A program made the position numbers and the translations under genes. 64,000 nucleotides of DNA, taken from positions 5,362 to 69,361 of the forward strand of contig CAYWLQ010000007.1 in assembly GCA_964458775.1 (NCBI GenBank), written 5' to 3'. The notes beneath the pieces were generated by a model. That model had not been told where the DNA came from, ran no database searches, and saw only the letters and a program-made list of their open reading frames with translations. Positions within the stretch are counted from its first letter, which is position 1, and each line of letters begins with the position of its first letter. Positions 27,635-35,749 of the stretch are shown piece by piece. The DNA comes from CAYWLQ01 sp964458775. GTDB lineage: Bacteria; Myxococcota_A; Polyangia; JAAYKL01.

Positions 27635-29668
27635 ATGAAAGCTGAACTGATCAATCATTTTGACAATATGTCAAGAGAAGAGCTTACAGAGGCTATTCGT
27701 TTATTGGAAAAACGAATAGCGGTTCTAAACGAAGCTGATGCCATCAACTCTTTAGGTGCGGCGGTTCCTCCTCATCGTGAATCTCTATATCGACTTCTTA
27801 CTGAGAGCTCCAGAGATATGATTTCTCGTCATGCCCCGGACGGCAGAATCCTATATGTATCTCCTGCCGTAAAAAGAATTCTCGGATATGAACCAGATGA
27901 AACTGTAGGCAAATATTCCAAAGATTTTCTCAGAACTTCTGATTATGAATTGATTAGCAACGCTATAGATGCGGCTTGGAATGAAGGAAAAGATGAATTT
28001 TCAGTCGAGCATAAAATGGTTTGCAAAGACGGAACAGATATTTGGACTGAAACCTGCGGTGTATTTTTCTTGGGTGCGTCAAATGAAATTGTAGAAATAC
28101 ATTGTTCGGTAAGAAATATTGACGACCGAAAAAAAACAGAAGAACAACTTGTTTCGGTTATGGATGCCATAGAAAATATGTCTGTTCCGGTCTTTTGGCT
28201 AAACCAAGAGGGCCGTTTTTTATATGTGAACAAATCAGCGTGTGCTTCTCTAGGTTACACTGTTGAAGAGTTTCAATCTTTAACGATTGAAAACATCGAC
28301 CCCTGTTTTACAGTTGAACGATGGAAAACTGAATGGAGTAATCTCAAAACTATAAGACATGTATCTTTTGAATCCAAACACCGCACAAAAGACGGCCGTA
28401 TTTTTCCTGTAGAAATAATGGCCGATTATACAAATGTAAACGGCAATGAGATTCACTGGTCATTTGTTCGAGATATTAGTCCTCAACGAAACACAGAAGA
28501 GGCAATGGAGCAGATGGAGCAGCGTCTAAGACAGGCCGAAAAAATGGAAGCTATCGGACTGCTGGCAGGAGGAATAGCTCATGATTTTAATAACCAACTG
28601 GCCGGCTTGATGGGATATGCAGACCTGCTTCGTGATGAGCTAAGCGACCTCGGTCATATCGAATATGTAGACGGTATTATTCTTGGAATCAATAGGGCAG
28701 CAGGGTTAACTGAACAGTTATTGGCCTTCTCCAGACGAGGTAAATACTTTACGTTGCCGGTCAATATAAACGTTATAATCAAAGAAGTCGGCTCGATTTT
28801 AAGACATAGTATTGATAAGAAAATTGTAATTAGAAATCGTCTCTGTAGCGGACCGCCTATAGTAATGGGAGATCCTTCTCAACTACAGAATGCAATACTA
28901 AATCTCGCAATTAACGCAAGAGATGCGATGCCTGACGGAGGTACACTTACCTTCTATACAGAAAGACTTACTCTTAACCAGGAATTTTGCGACGAGCAAC
29001 CTTATAATATTGTACCCGGCAACTATATAAGGATTTCTGTAATTGACACTGGTATCGGTATGACCCAGGAGACTCTAAAGCATGCTTTTGAACCTTTCTA
29101 CACAACTAAAGAACATGGGAAAGGAACAGGCATGGGACTGGCGGCTGTTTATGGAACCATAAAAAATCACAAGGGTTCTGTTGACCTGTTCAGTCAACCC
29201 GGCAAGGGAACAGAAGTTAGAATTCATTTACCGGCCTCTGATCAAGAATTCAGTTATGAATCAGTCAATCAAGAGAGATCGACTGATTCTGTAACTTTTG
29301 ATATATGTGTTCTTCTAGTCGAAGATGAACCGTCTCTTGCAGAGGTTGAAACAGCCATGCTTCGTTCTTTGGGATGTACCGTTATTTTGTGCAAAAACGG
29401 AAAGGAAGCTGTTGATACTTTTTCAAAATCATGGCGCGATATCGATTTAGTAATTTTGGATATGGTAATGCCCGTTATGAACGGCAAAGAGGCCTTTTAC
29501 GCTATGAAAAAAATCAATCCGGATGTCTTAGCAATTTTGGTTTCAGGTTACAGTCTAAACGGTGAAGCACAGAGTCTACTTGCAAAAGGAATTAAGGGAT
29601 TTGTTCACAAACCCTATCAGAAAAGCGAAATGGCCGATGCAATTGCCGAGGCTATTCGAACAAACTAA
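27635..29668 (+). CDS. Soluble hybrid histidine kinase (PAS-PAS-HisKA-HATPase-REC)
   Basis: A 677-residue cytoplasmic protein. PAS domains lie at about 50-165 (YVSPAVKRILGYEPDE) and 175-285 (YVNKSACASLGYTVEE). Phospho-acceptor H316 is in GGIAHDFNNQLAGLMGYADLL. The ATPase domain shows NAILNLAINARDAM, DTGIGM, FEPFYTTK and GTGMGLA. The receiver begins at about residue 557 with acceptor D609 in VILDMVMP and conserved KP. All signature residues are intact. The arrangement is typical of orphan sensor kinases that signal to a downstream receiver or phosphotransfer protein; no cognate regulator is adjacent. Confidence 0.93.
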   Translation: MKAELINHFDNMSREELTEAIRLLEKRIAVLNEADAINSLGAAVPPHRESLYRLLTESSRDMISRHAPDGRILYVSPAVKRILGYEPDETVGKYSKDFLRTSDYELISNAIDAAWNEGKDEFSVEHKMVCKDGTDIWTETCGVFFLGASNEIVEIHCSVRNIDDRKKTEEQLVSVMDAIENMSVPVFWLNQEGRFLYVNKSACASLGYTVEEFQSLTIENIDPCFTVERWKTEWSNLKTIRHVSFESKHRTKDGRIFPVEIMADYTNVNGNEIHWSFVRDISPQRNTEEAMEQMEQRLRQAEKMEAIGLLAGGIAHDFNNQLAGLMGYADLLRDELSDLGHIEYVDGIILGINRAAGLTEQLLAFSRRGKYFTLPVNINVIIKEVGSILRHSIDKKIVIRNRLCSGPPIVMGDPSQLQNAILNLAINARDAMPDGGTLTFYTERLTLNQEFCDEQPYNIVPGNYIRISVIDTGIGMTQETLKHAFEPFYTTKEHGKGTGMGLAAVYGTIKNHKGSVDLFSQPGKGTEVRIHLPASDQEFSYESVNQERSTDSVTFDICVLLVEDEPSLAEVETAMLRSLGCTVILCKNGKEAVDTFSKSWRDIDLVILDMVMPVMNGKEAFYAMKKINPDVLAILVSGYSLNGEAQSLLAKGIKGFVHKPYQKSEMADAIAEAIRTN

Positions 29669-29690
29669 GTACTATTGTTATTTTACCTTA

Positions 29691-30371
29691 CTAAAGATCT
29701 GACTCTTCGACTATTTGCTGGGTTTCAGCGGCCTTTCGAGCCAAACGATCAACCATTTCGTTTTCCTTTATGCCTGCATGACCTTTTACTTTTACAAATT
29801 CTATTTTACGAAATCGCTTCAGTGCATTCTTTATTTTAAGTATCAGCTGTTGATTAGCCTTAGCCTTCCATCCTTGAGTAAGAACGCCGATACTGTATGA
29901 ACTGTCCGTATGGATTAATACAGGAATTTCTTTACTGTCAATATTGTCAAGGACTCGAAAAATGGCAGTAAGTTCCGCAATATTATTTGTACCTTCCCCA
30001 AGAGGTTCTCCCTTTATTATATTTTTTCCACCGGGGTAACATATTGCATATCCTAATCCGGCAGGTCCTGGATTTCCGGAACAAGCACCGTCGGTATAAG
30101 CAATGATCGAATGAGATGCACCATCTTTTTCCGTGTTCGTATTGCTTATATTACTCTTTTTACATGTTTTACCTATATTGGTCTTTCCTTGTTCAACCTG
30201 CAGCGTATCTTTTTGTGCATCATTTAAATTCGCAAGTTTTGGACAATATATTCTTTCATCATCTATTTGATATTTCATGCGTGCAAGACCGTCTGCAACA
30301 ATAATGTTTCCGTCTCTATCCGTTTCTACAAATACGTTAACTCCCTTAAATATCATTTTTTTGTAAAACAT
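29691..30371 (-). CDS. rnhA: Ribonuclease HI with N-terminal accessory segment
   Basis: The RNase H domain occupies residues ~88-218. The four carboxylates are D94 in YTDGACSGNPGP, E133 in NNIAELTA, D156 in HTDSSYSI and D208 in MVDRLARKA, with H198 in KGHAG. The enzyme degrades RNA in RNA:DNA hybrids. The first 50 residues (MIFKGVNVFVETDRDGNIIV and on) form a small beta-rich segment absent from E. coli RNase HI, joined by a low-complexity Asn/Lys/Thr linker. The segment is not the classical eukaryotic hybrid-binding domain as far as I can see. It is divergent from the lytic transglycosylase gene. Confidence 0.9.
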   Translation of the reverse strand: MFYKKMIFKGVNVFVETDRDGNIIVADGLARMKYQIDDERIYCPKLANLNDAQKDTLQVEQGKTNIGKTCKKSNISNTNTEKDGASHSIIAYTDGACSGNPGPAGLGYAICYPGGKNIIKGEPLGEGTNNIAELTAIFRVLDNIDSKEIPVLIHTDSSYSIGVLTQGWKAKANQQLILKIKNALKRFRKIEFVKVKGHAGIKENEMVDRLARKAAETQQIVEESDL

Positions 30372-30700
30372 TGTCGCAATTTAAAGAAAACCGAACCTGA
30401 TCTCAACCGCCAATTTGAAGATAATTTTTCCCGTGTAGAGGATTGTTTTTCATTGTCAGCGGATTTTGAAAATTTTTTTTTAAAAAAAACACGTTTGGAA
30501 TTTGCTTCAATATTTAGCCATAGCTGCTTAAAATTTCTCGTTTTTGTCGAACAGTGTTTCAATTTTGTTACATTCAATATTTGCACAAAGCATCTAAGCG
30601 GGCTTGACGGGTATATCATCATAAAATATTTATACCTTGTGATTCATTTTGACGAGCATCTATGAGTGCTGCGTCCGATGAAAGGGAGCTTATCTAGGTT
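30372..30700. promoter_or_regulatory. 329-bp divergent intergenic region between rnhA and lytic transglycosylase gene
   Basis: AT-rich sequence that must carry both promoters. A self-complementary T9A8 tract at 30473-30489 is the only clear structure; it may act as an UP-like or bent element. A plus-strand open frame passes through but is mostly antisense to rnhA with poor coding character. No RNA gene is recognised. Confidence 0.35.
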
Positions 30701-31171
30701 TTGGAAAGCGTCGTTACCGCAGTTACAGCAGCTATTTTGTCGTTGGTTCCTCATTGGACATCTGATAAGTCTATGGAACGAGCGGAAACCTATGCTTCAA
30801 TTATTGTAGAAGAATCTGAAGCAGTGCAGCCGCCGATTGATCCTTTTCTCGTTGTAGCAATAGCCTATAAAGAAAGCTCATTTCGTGAAAAAGTTAGAGG
30901 AAGAAAAGGCGAAATTGGCTTAATGCAGGTTTTGCCTAGAGGCGCCGTGACCAGAGCCGTTACAAATGAAAAGCAGTTTCTTGATGTAAGATCAAATATT
31001 CGTGTCGGGATCGGACATCTTAATTACTGGCAAAAAAAATGCGGAGAAGACAGATTTGAAGTCTGGCTTTCGGCATACAACACAGGTCGTTGCACAAAAA
31101 CAGACTACGCAAAAAGAATCCAGCGTCTTTATTGTAAGGTCAAACCCGGCGGATGCGGCAGAATATCATAA
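30701..31171 (+). CDS. Lytic transglycosylase (SLT-type) domain protein
   Basis: A compact 156-residue protein. A short hydrophobic N-terminus (VVTAVTAAILSLVP) suggests export. The SLT domain has catalytic E58 in AIAYKESSF, then GEIGLMQVLP, the NIRVGIGHLNYW helix and LSAYNTGR. The family cleaves peptidoglycan glycan strands with formation of anhydro-muramic acid. The start is TTG: an in-frame TAG lies two codons upstream, and the next ATG would remove the exported segment. AAGGGAG lies about 13 bases upstream. Its last six bases overlap the end of the convergent membrane-protein gene. Confidence 0.85.
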   Translation: MESVVTAVTAAILSLVPHWTSDKSMERAETYASIIVEESEAVQPPIDPFLVVAIAYKESSFREKVRGRKGEIGLMQVLPRGAVTRAVTNEKQFLDVRSNIRVGIGHLNYWQKKCGEDRFEVWLSAYNTGRCTKTDYAKRIQRLYCKVKPGGCGRIS

Positions 31172-31522
31172 TTTTCTTTCAAAAATTATTCTTTCACAAA
31201 CATCATTGAAAAGTGACTTATGCATCGGTTCAACTCTTCCAATATAATAAGCCCTAGCCTTTTCTAATTTTTCTTCTAAAACAGATGTAGCTTTGCCTTG
31301 TTTTCTGGATAACATGACTTCTTCGTAATTATCGGACAATATATTTTTTATAACTGATTCAGCAATAGCGTTAGCGCTCTCTTTCCCTCCAACAAGGCGC
31401 CTTACACGCTCATGTTTGTATTGGCTGGAATTTCTGATATATCTAACACTCTGAAACATGTTTACAACAGCCATAAATGCAAAGACTGCTATTCCTAATA
31501 GTGCAAGCTGCTCAACAGACAT
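31166..31522 (-). CDS. Small membrane protein of unknown function
   Basis: A 118-residue protein with one N-terminal membrane helix (LALLGIAVFAFMAVVNMF) and a charged, helical cytoplasmic part. I recognise no family. It starts three bases after the Sua5-like gene and is the last gene of the four-gene purH-like/purD/Sua5-like operon. Position rather than sequence suggests it is real and expressed. Confidence 0.55.
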   Translation of the reverse strand: MSVEQLALLGIAVFAFMAVVNMFQSVRYIRNSSQYKHERVRRLVGGKESANAIAESVIKNILSDNYEEVMLSRKQGKATSVLEEKLEKARAYYIGRVEPMHKSLFNDVCERIIFERKL

Positions 31523-31525
31523 GTA

Positions 31526-32134
31526 TTATATCCCTTCTATGGCAATTATACCCTTGCGAAGTATCTTTATCTTATCATCGTCAATGTCAACAATAGTTGA
31601 TCCCGGCGGGCCGAGTACATGTCCTCTTACTATTATATCTATTCCATATATGTCAGTAATATCATTATGAGATAGTGCATCCGGTGCATCAGCACGGTTT
31701 GCGCTTGTTGCTGTTAATGGAAGCTCGCATTTGGTCGCCAACAATGCCGCAGGACTGGCACCGGCTACACGTATTCCTATTTTTCCAGTCTGACTAACAA
31801 GATATTGGGGAATATTTGGTAACGCCTTAACAACCAGAGTAAGAGGCCCAGGCCAATAGCGTTTTGCCAATTTTTCTGCAGCTGGTGATAAAAATGGAAT
31901 GACAAGACTTGCGGCTTCTATTGACGGCAAAATTATTGCAATCGGTTTATTGCCCTCACCCGCACTGTCTCTGCTTTTTATTGCAGCCACTTTAGCAACA
32001 GCAACTGGAGAAAGCGCATTAGCCGCAAGGCCGTATAGCCTTTCGTAAGCAATTGCAACAATCTTGTCCTGTAATATAGCATCCCGTGCTGTATCTAACC
32101 AATCAGGTATATTTGTGTCCAAGAATTCTGTCAT
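31526..32134 (-). CDS. Sua5/YrdC/YwlC family protein (threonylcarbamoyl-AMP synthase-like)
   Basis: A 202-residue protein with the family elements IKSR (the KxR motif), KPIAIIL, RYWPGPLTLVVKA, GIRVAGASP and ATSAN (the SxN motif). Family members make threonylcarbamoyl-AMP for the t6A modification of tRNA position 37. One change is notable: the usual PT(D/E)TVYGL substrate-loop motif reads AYERLYGL. Either this is a divergent but active TsaC or a paralogue with another substrate. It lies nine bases after purD and three before the small membrane-protein gene. Confidence 0.8.
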   Translation of the reverse strand: MTEFLDTNIPDWLDTARDAILQDKIVAIAYERLYGLAANALSPVAVAKVAAIKSRDSAGEGNKPIAIILPSIEAASLVIPFLSPAAEKLAKRYWPGPLTLVVKALPNIPQYLVSQTGKIGIRVAGASPAALLATKCELPLTATSANRADAPDALSHNDITDIYGIDIIVRGHVLGPPGSTIVDIDDDKIKILRKGIIAIEGI

Positions 32135-32143
32135 ATTTTTCTT

Positions 32144-33427
32144 CTATTTGAGGTTGGATAATTTTAACGCACGGTATCCTATATCCTTGCGCATTCTCAT
32201 TCCGCGCCATGATATCTTCTCTGCTGCCGAATATGCTTTTGCAGCTGCCTCTCGTATATCTTCGCCTAGTGATGTTACTCCCAAAACTCTTCCGCCTGCG
32301 GTTACAAAATCATTCCCTTGTTTTCTTGTACCGGCATGAAAAACAAATGTGTCTGTTAAATCGTTGAGGTCTTCAAGTCCTGATATTATATCACCCTTAC
32401 TATAGGCTCCTGGATAACCGTCAGCTGCAAGCACTACACAAATGGATGAACCGCGATGCCATTCTATATTTCTTTGCTCAAGACAGCCGTTTGCCGCTGA
32501 TAGCAATAAAGGAACTATATCATCTTTCATAAGCATAAGAAGCGGCTGACATTCGGGGTCACCGAACCTAACATTGTACTCTAGAACAAACGGTTCATTG
32601 TTTGACAACATAATGCCTGCGTACAAAATGCCCTTAAAAGGGTTCCCTTCGGCTTTCATTTGTTCTACAGTGGGCAATAAGACTTTGTTTATTATTTCAT
32701 TTGCAATGTTTTCTGTTATTACCGGCGCAGGCGCATAAGCCCCCATACCTCCGGTATTCGGCCCCATATCGCCGTCAAAGGCTGCTTTGTGATCTTGTGC
32801 CGCAACCATTGGTATGCATGTATTGCCGTCACAAATAGCAAGGATCGATGCTTCTTCGCCTTCCAACTTGTCTTCAATAATAATTTTTGATCCAGCCTCT
32901 CCGAAAGCTCGGTCAGACATTAATTGAACAATTGCTTTTTCCGCTTCCAAGCTATTTTCACAAATAATAACACCCTTACCTGCTGCTAAACCGTCAGCTT
33001 TAACAACCATCGGCCCTTTGTGCATTCGTGCGCTTGCTATTGCAGATTTAATGTCACTGTGAGAGGTAAAATTTGCGGTGGGAATTTGGGCGCGCTTCAT
33101 AAATTCTTTTGAAAAAATTTTGCTTCCCTCTAACCTTGAAGCGTTTTTTGACGGACCGAACACGGGTATGCCGGCAGCAGATATCTCATCTGCCAACCCA
33201 ATAACGAGAGGTGCTTCAGGCCCTATTACAACCAAATCAACTTTTTCTATTTTAATGACTTCGAGAATACCCTTAATGTCATCAATCGCCAGATCAATTC
33301 TCTTAGCCATATCTCCAATAGCGTCACTTCCCGGAATTGCTATTACAGAATTCACCAATGGACTTTTTAATATTTTCCAAACCAAGGCATGCTCTCGGCC
33401 GCCGCTTCCAATAACTGCTACCTTCAT
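32144..33427 (-). CDS. purD: Phosphoribosylamine-glycine ligase
   Basis: About 427 residues with an intact ATP-grasp fold: GGREHALVWKI at the N-terminus, GPEAPLVIGLADEI, VVKADGLAAGKGVII, AAQDHKAAFDGDMGPNTGGM (split at the family's conserved DGDxGPNTGGMG) and VRFGDPECQPLL. The enzyme joins phosphoribosylamine to glycine in purine synthesis. The ATG at 33427 is chosen over an upstream ATG because AGGA lies nine bases before it and because the family begins MKVxVIGSGGREHA. It starts four bases after the purH-like gene. Confidence 0.96.
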   Translation of the reverse strand: MKVAVIGSGGREHALVWKILKSPLVNSVIAIPGSDAIGDMAKRIDLAIDDIKGILEVIKIEKVDLVVIGPEAPLVIGLADEISAAGIPVFGPSKNASRLEGSKIFSKEFMKRAQIPTANFTSHSDIKSAIASARMHKGPMVVKADGLAAGKGVIICENSLEAEKAIVQLMSDRAFGEAGSKIIIEDKLEGEEASILAICDGNTCIPMVAAQDHKAAFDGDMGPNTGGMGAYAPAPVITENIANEIINKVLLPTVEQMKAEGNPFKGILYAGIMLSNNEPFVLEYNVRFGDPECQPLLMLMKDDIVPLLLSAANGCLEQRNIEWHRGSSICVVLAADGYPGAYSKGDIISGLEDLNDLTDTFVFHAGTRKQGNDFVTAGGRVLGVTSLGEDIREAAAKAYSAAEKISWRGMRMRKDIGYRALKLSNLK

Positions 33428-33431
33428 ATTT

Positions 33432-34070
33432 TTACATCCTGTCTGTTGCAGACAAATTATATTTGGAAATAGTCTCAAACACTACGCGGTCATATTGACA
33501 CACGTGCTCCAGCGCACTTTTTGCCCATTCAAATCTCGTTTCATAAGGAGTTTCACCGCAACTGGCTAAATGCCATAATAAATCTTCATAAAAGTCAGAA
33601 TTGCAAACAGTTGTAACCAAATTAAAATTCTTAGCAGCTGCTTTTAATAATGCAGTTTTACAAATATCAACTTTTGCGGCTGTCTCAACAAGGTCTTTTT
33701 CAGAATGAAACATATTGTTTTTAACTGAATCCAAATTGCAGACAATTATATTTATTATTGAGGTTTGGAGTTTAACAGCATTCACCATATCTTGCTTAAT
33801 TTCTTTAGGCAAATCAAACGAGAAACTGCTTATGTAATCTATATCTCCGTTGTTATCTAAAAATGCTGCATAGAACAACAGCCTATCAACTGTAACTACA
33901 GGAACACCCGAGGCAGATAATGCTTCGGAGGTCTCTCTGTCTGCAATTATTTTATAACCGAAATCGCTCAATGCCCTCCCAAGGTTTTCAATACCTGTTT
34001 TGTTTGATACGCTTAATAATGCATACTTGGGATAACTTGCAGCAATTATCGGGTCTGTTTTTTTCTTCAT
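33432..34070 (-). CDS. Degenerate stand-alone IMP-cyclohydrolase (PurH N-terminal) homologue
   Basis: The 212-residue protein aligns by eye with the MGS/IMP-cyclohydrolase half of PurH: ALLSVSNKTGIENLGRAL near the start, NIIVCNLDSV, KAAAKNFNLV and TRFEWAKSALEHVCQYD. It lacks the AICAR transformylase half. Cyclohydrolase motifs are lost: STGGT reads ADRET (43-47), the GRVKTLHPKxHGG segment is absent and IGGPTM reads ICKTAL (136-141). It is first in an operon with intact purD four bases later. Catalysis is doubtful. A regulatory or scaffold role in purine synthesis is conceivable; relic status is the simpler alternative, though the frame is undamaged. Confidence 0.75.
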   Translation of the reverse strand: MKKKTDPIIAASYPKYALLSVSNKTGIENLGRALSDFGYKIIADRETSEALSASGVPVVTVDRLLFYAAFLDNNGDIDYISSFSFDLPKEIKQDMVNAVKLQTSIINIIVCNLDSVKNNMFHSEKDLVETAAKVDICKTALLKAAAKNFNLVTTVCNSDFYEDLLWHLASCGETPYETRFEWAKSALEHVCQYDRVVFETISKYNLSATDRM

Positions 34071-34251
34071 ATTTTAGTCCCTTCTTGATATTCAACAATA
34101 TAATTATATCCGATTATACCTATTTGAAAGGTTATCGGAGTAATATCAATTCATAAAACTTTGAATTTCTAAAAACAGCTTGTCAAGGGAAAGCTCGACT
34201 TTGCGTTCAATGAAAGTTAATCTATATTTTGTTTTTCTAAGGAGGAAAACC

Positions 34252-35682
34252 ATGAGACTATATCTTATCGGATGGTCATGTTTTTTTGTCACAACAATTA
34301 CAATGTGCGGAGTCGGTGACAGAGTCGTTTCAAATTACCCGGCAAAACCGTCTTTGCGTACAGATACGATTACTATAACGCCGCTTACATCAAAGGTTAA
34401 TATTCCTGTTCCTAATTCTCTATGGAGTCCAATTGAAATAGGCGATGCCAAAGGAGAAATGCTTATTAGAGCTCTTAATGAAAAAAAGAAGTTAGGATTA
34501 GTTCTACCTAAATCTTCGGATGTACAAGATTTGGAGACACGTATCTTAACGATGGTCAAGAATGCCGCTCCGGAGACAACAATAATCACAGGAGTACAAG
34601 CTGTCTTGGATAAAATGATTGATGACAACGGGAAGGTTCCGTATCGTTCTCATAATAAGATCACCGAAACACCTGCTCGTCCTTTTTATCTTTCTAAAGA
34701 TAATCCTTTAAGTGCTGAATGGTCTTCTTTTAGAAAAAAAACCTTTAAAGATGCAGATGCTGTTTTAGTTGTACGTCCTATCCGGCTTAGCGACGATAGA
34801 TTGAATGATCTTAGCCGAGCCCAATTTGGAGGATGTGACGAATTTGTAAAAGAATTGGACAACGCACTCGATTCCGGAGCTTTATTTTTTGAAAAACACG
34901 AAAAGGAAATGCTTAAGATCTTAGGCAATGAATTTACTAAAAATCTTATAGAGACAATGCCGCTTTGGAGAGCGGAACTATCTCAACAAAAAAGTCTTGC
35001 TGTTACAGGATCTATTGAGCAGAAATGTGTCGAAGCTTACGGTGTTATGTTAGATAAATATGAACCTTGTTTGTCCGGCCCTTGCCAACAAGGCCCCAGA
35101 GTTTTTTCCATAAGCGGCGGAGTTCTTGGAATGATAGATGAAACCGCTCAAATACCCGATTATTGCCCAAGCTCCGGCATGCGTAATTTTGCGTTTGAGC
35201 TTCTTGAAATCGGAGATCAAGCACTTTTAGAGGTTTTCCCTTCTATGAAAACTAAATGGCCTGATGAAATGGTTAGATTTAGGGCTCTTCTGGAAATTAG
35301 AAAAGGTATTGTTGAGGCATGTTTACCGAAACATCGGCGAATTGACGAAAACAAAGCAGCGGCTGCAAGAGATGCAGTTTCAGAATTTTTATCGGATTTA
35401 CAAAACTCTGAATTCAACGCTTTATGGGAAAGAATGCGAGGTTTGGAGCGTGTTTCGGGGATCGGCCCGGTAAGAGTTCTAGCCAGAACTAAAGCAAAAT
35501 CTCATGATCCATTGCTTCAAACAGCGGCTCTTCTCAGACAGATAAGAGAACTGGACCGTTGTTTGTACGAAAAAAGAAGAGTCTTCCAGGTCAGTATTAT
35601 AGATTTGGCTTCTTCGGAAGTGCTGTATGTCGATTTATTTTCTGAAGAATCATTGTTTTGTGATGGATTTTTACCCCGTTGA
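34252..35682 (+). CDS. Secreted protein of unknown function
   Basis: A 476-residue product with an N-terminal signal-like stretch (LYLIGWSCFFVTTITMCG). The start is fixed by AGGAGG seven bases before ATG 34252. The N-terminal half contains alternating strand/helix patterns and DADAVLVVRPIRL; the C-terminus has VSIIDLASSEVLYVDL. These two phrases faintly recall the outer-membrane accessory folds of CsgG/LpoB-type proteins, but this is only suggestive. Several Cys may form disulfides. The next gene, 67 bases on, encodes a porin, so an envelope role is plausible. Confidence 0.65.
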   Translation: MRLYLIGWSCFFVTTITMCGVGDRVVSNYPAKPSLRTDTITITPLTSKVNIPVPNSLWSPIEIGDAKGEMLIRALNEKKKLGLVLPKSSDVQDLETRILTMVKNAAPETTIITGVQAVLDKMIDDNGKVPYRSHNKITETPARPFYLSKDNPLSAEWSSFRKKTFKDADAVLVVRPIRLSDDRLNDLSRAQFGGCDEFVKELDNALDSGALFFEKHEKEMLKILGNEFTKNLIETMPLWRAELSQQKSLAVTGSIEQKCVEAYGVMLDKYEPCLSGPCQQGPRVFSISGGVLGMIDETAQIPDYCPSSGMRNFAFELLEIGDQALLEVFPSMKTKWPDEMVRFRALLEIRKGIVEACLPKHRRIDENKAAAARDAVSEFLSDLQNSEFNALWERMRGLERVSGIGPVRVLARTKAKSHDPLLQTAALLRQIRELDRCLYEKRRVFQVSIIDLASSEVLYVDLFSEESLFCDGFLPR

Positions 35683-35749
35683 TTCATTTTTATTTTAAAG
35701 TTAGATAGTTATTCTCATAATTTTCGACTACTTTGAATGAGGTTTTTGT

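Noticed and set aside
30267..30665. Plus-strand frame of 132 codons between rnhA and the lytic transglycosylase gene
   Set aside because: It overlaps the start of rnhA antisense, is rich in Phe and Leu from AT-rich DNA, and lacks a Shine-Dalgarno.
31166..31171. Six-base overlap of convergent genes as a sign of frameshift
   Set aside because: Both frames have normal ends, and short convergent overlaps are common at this coding density.
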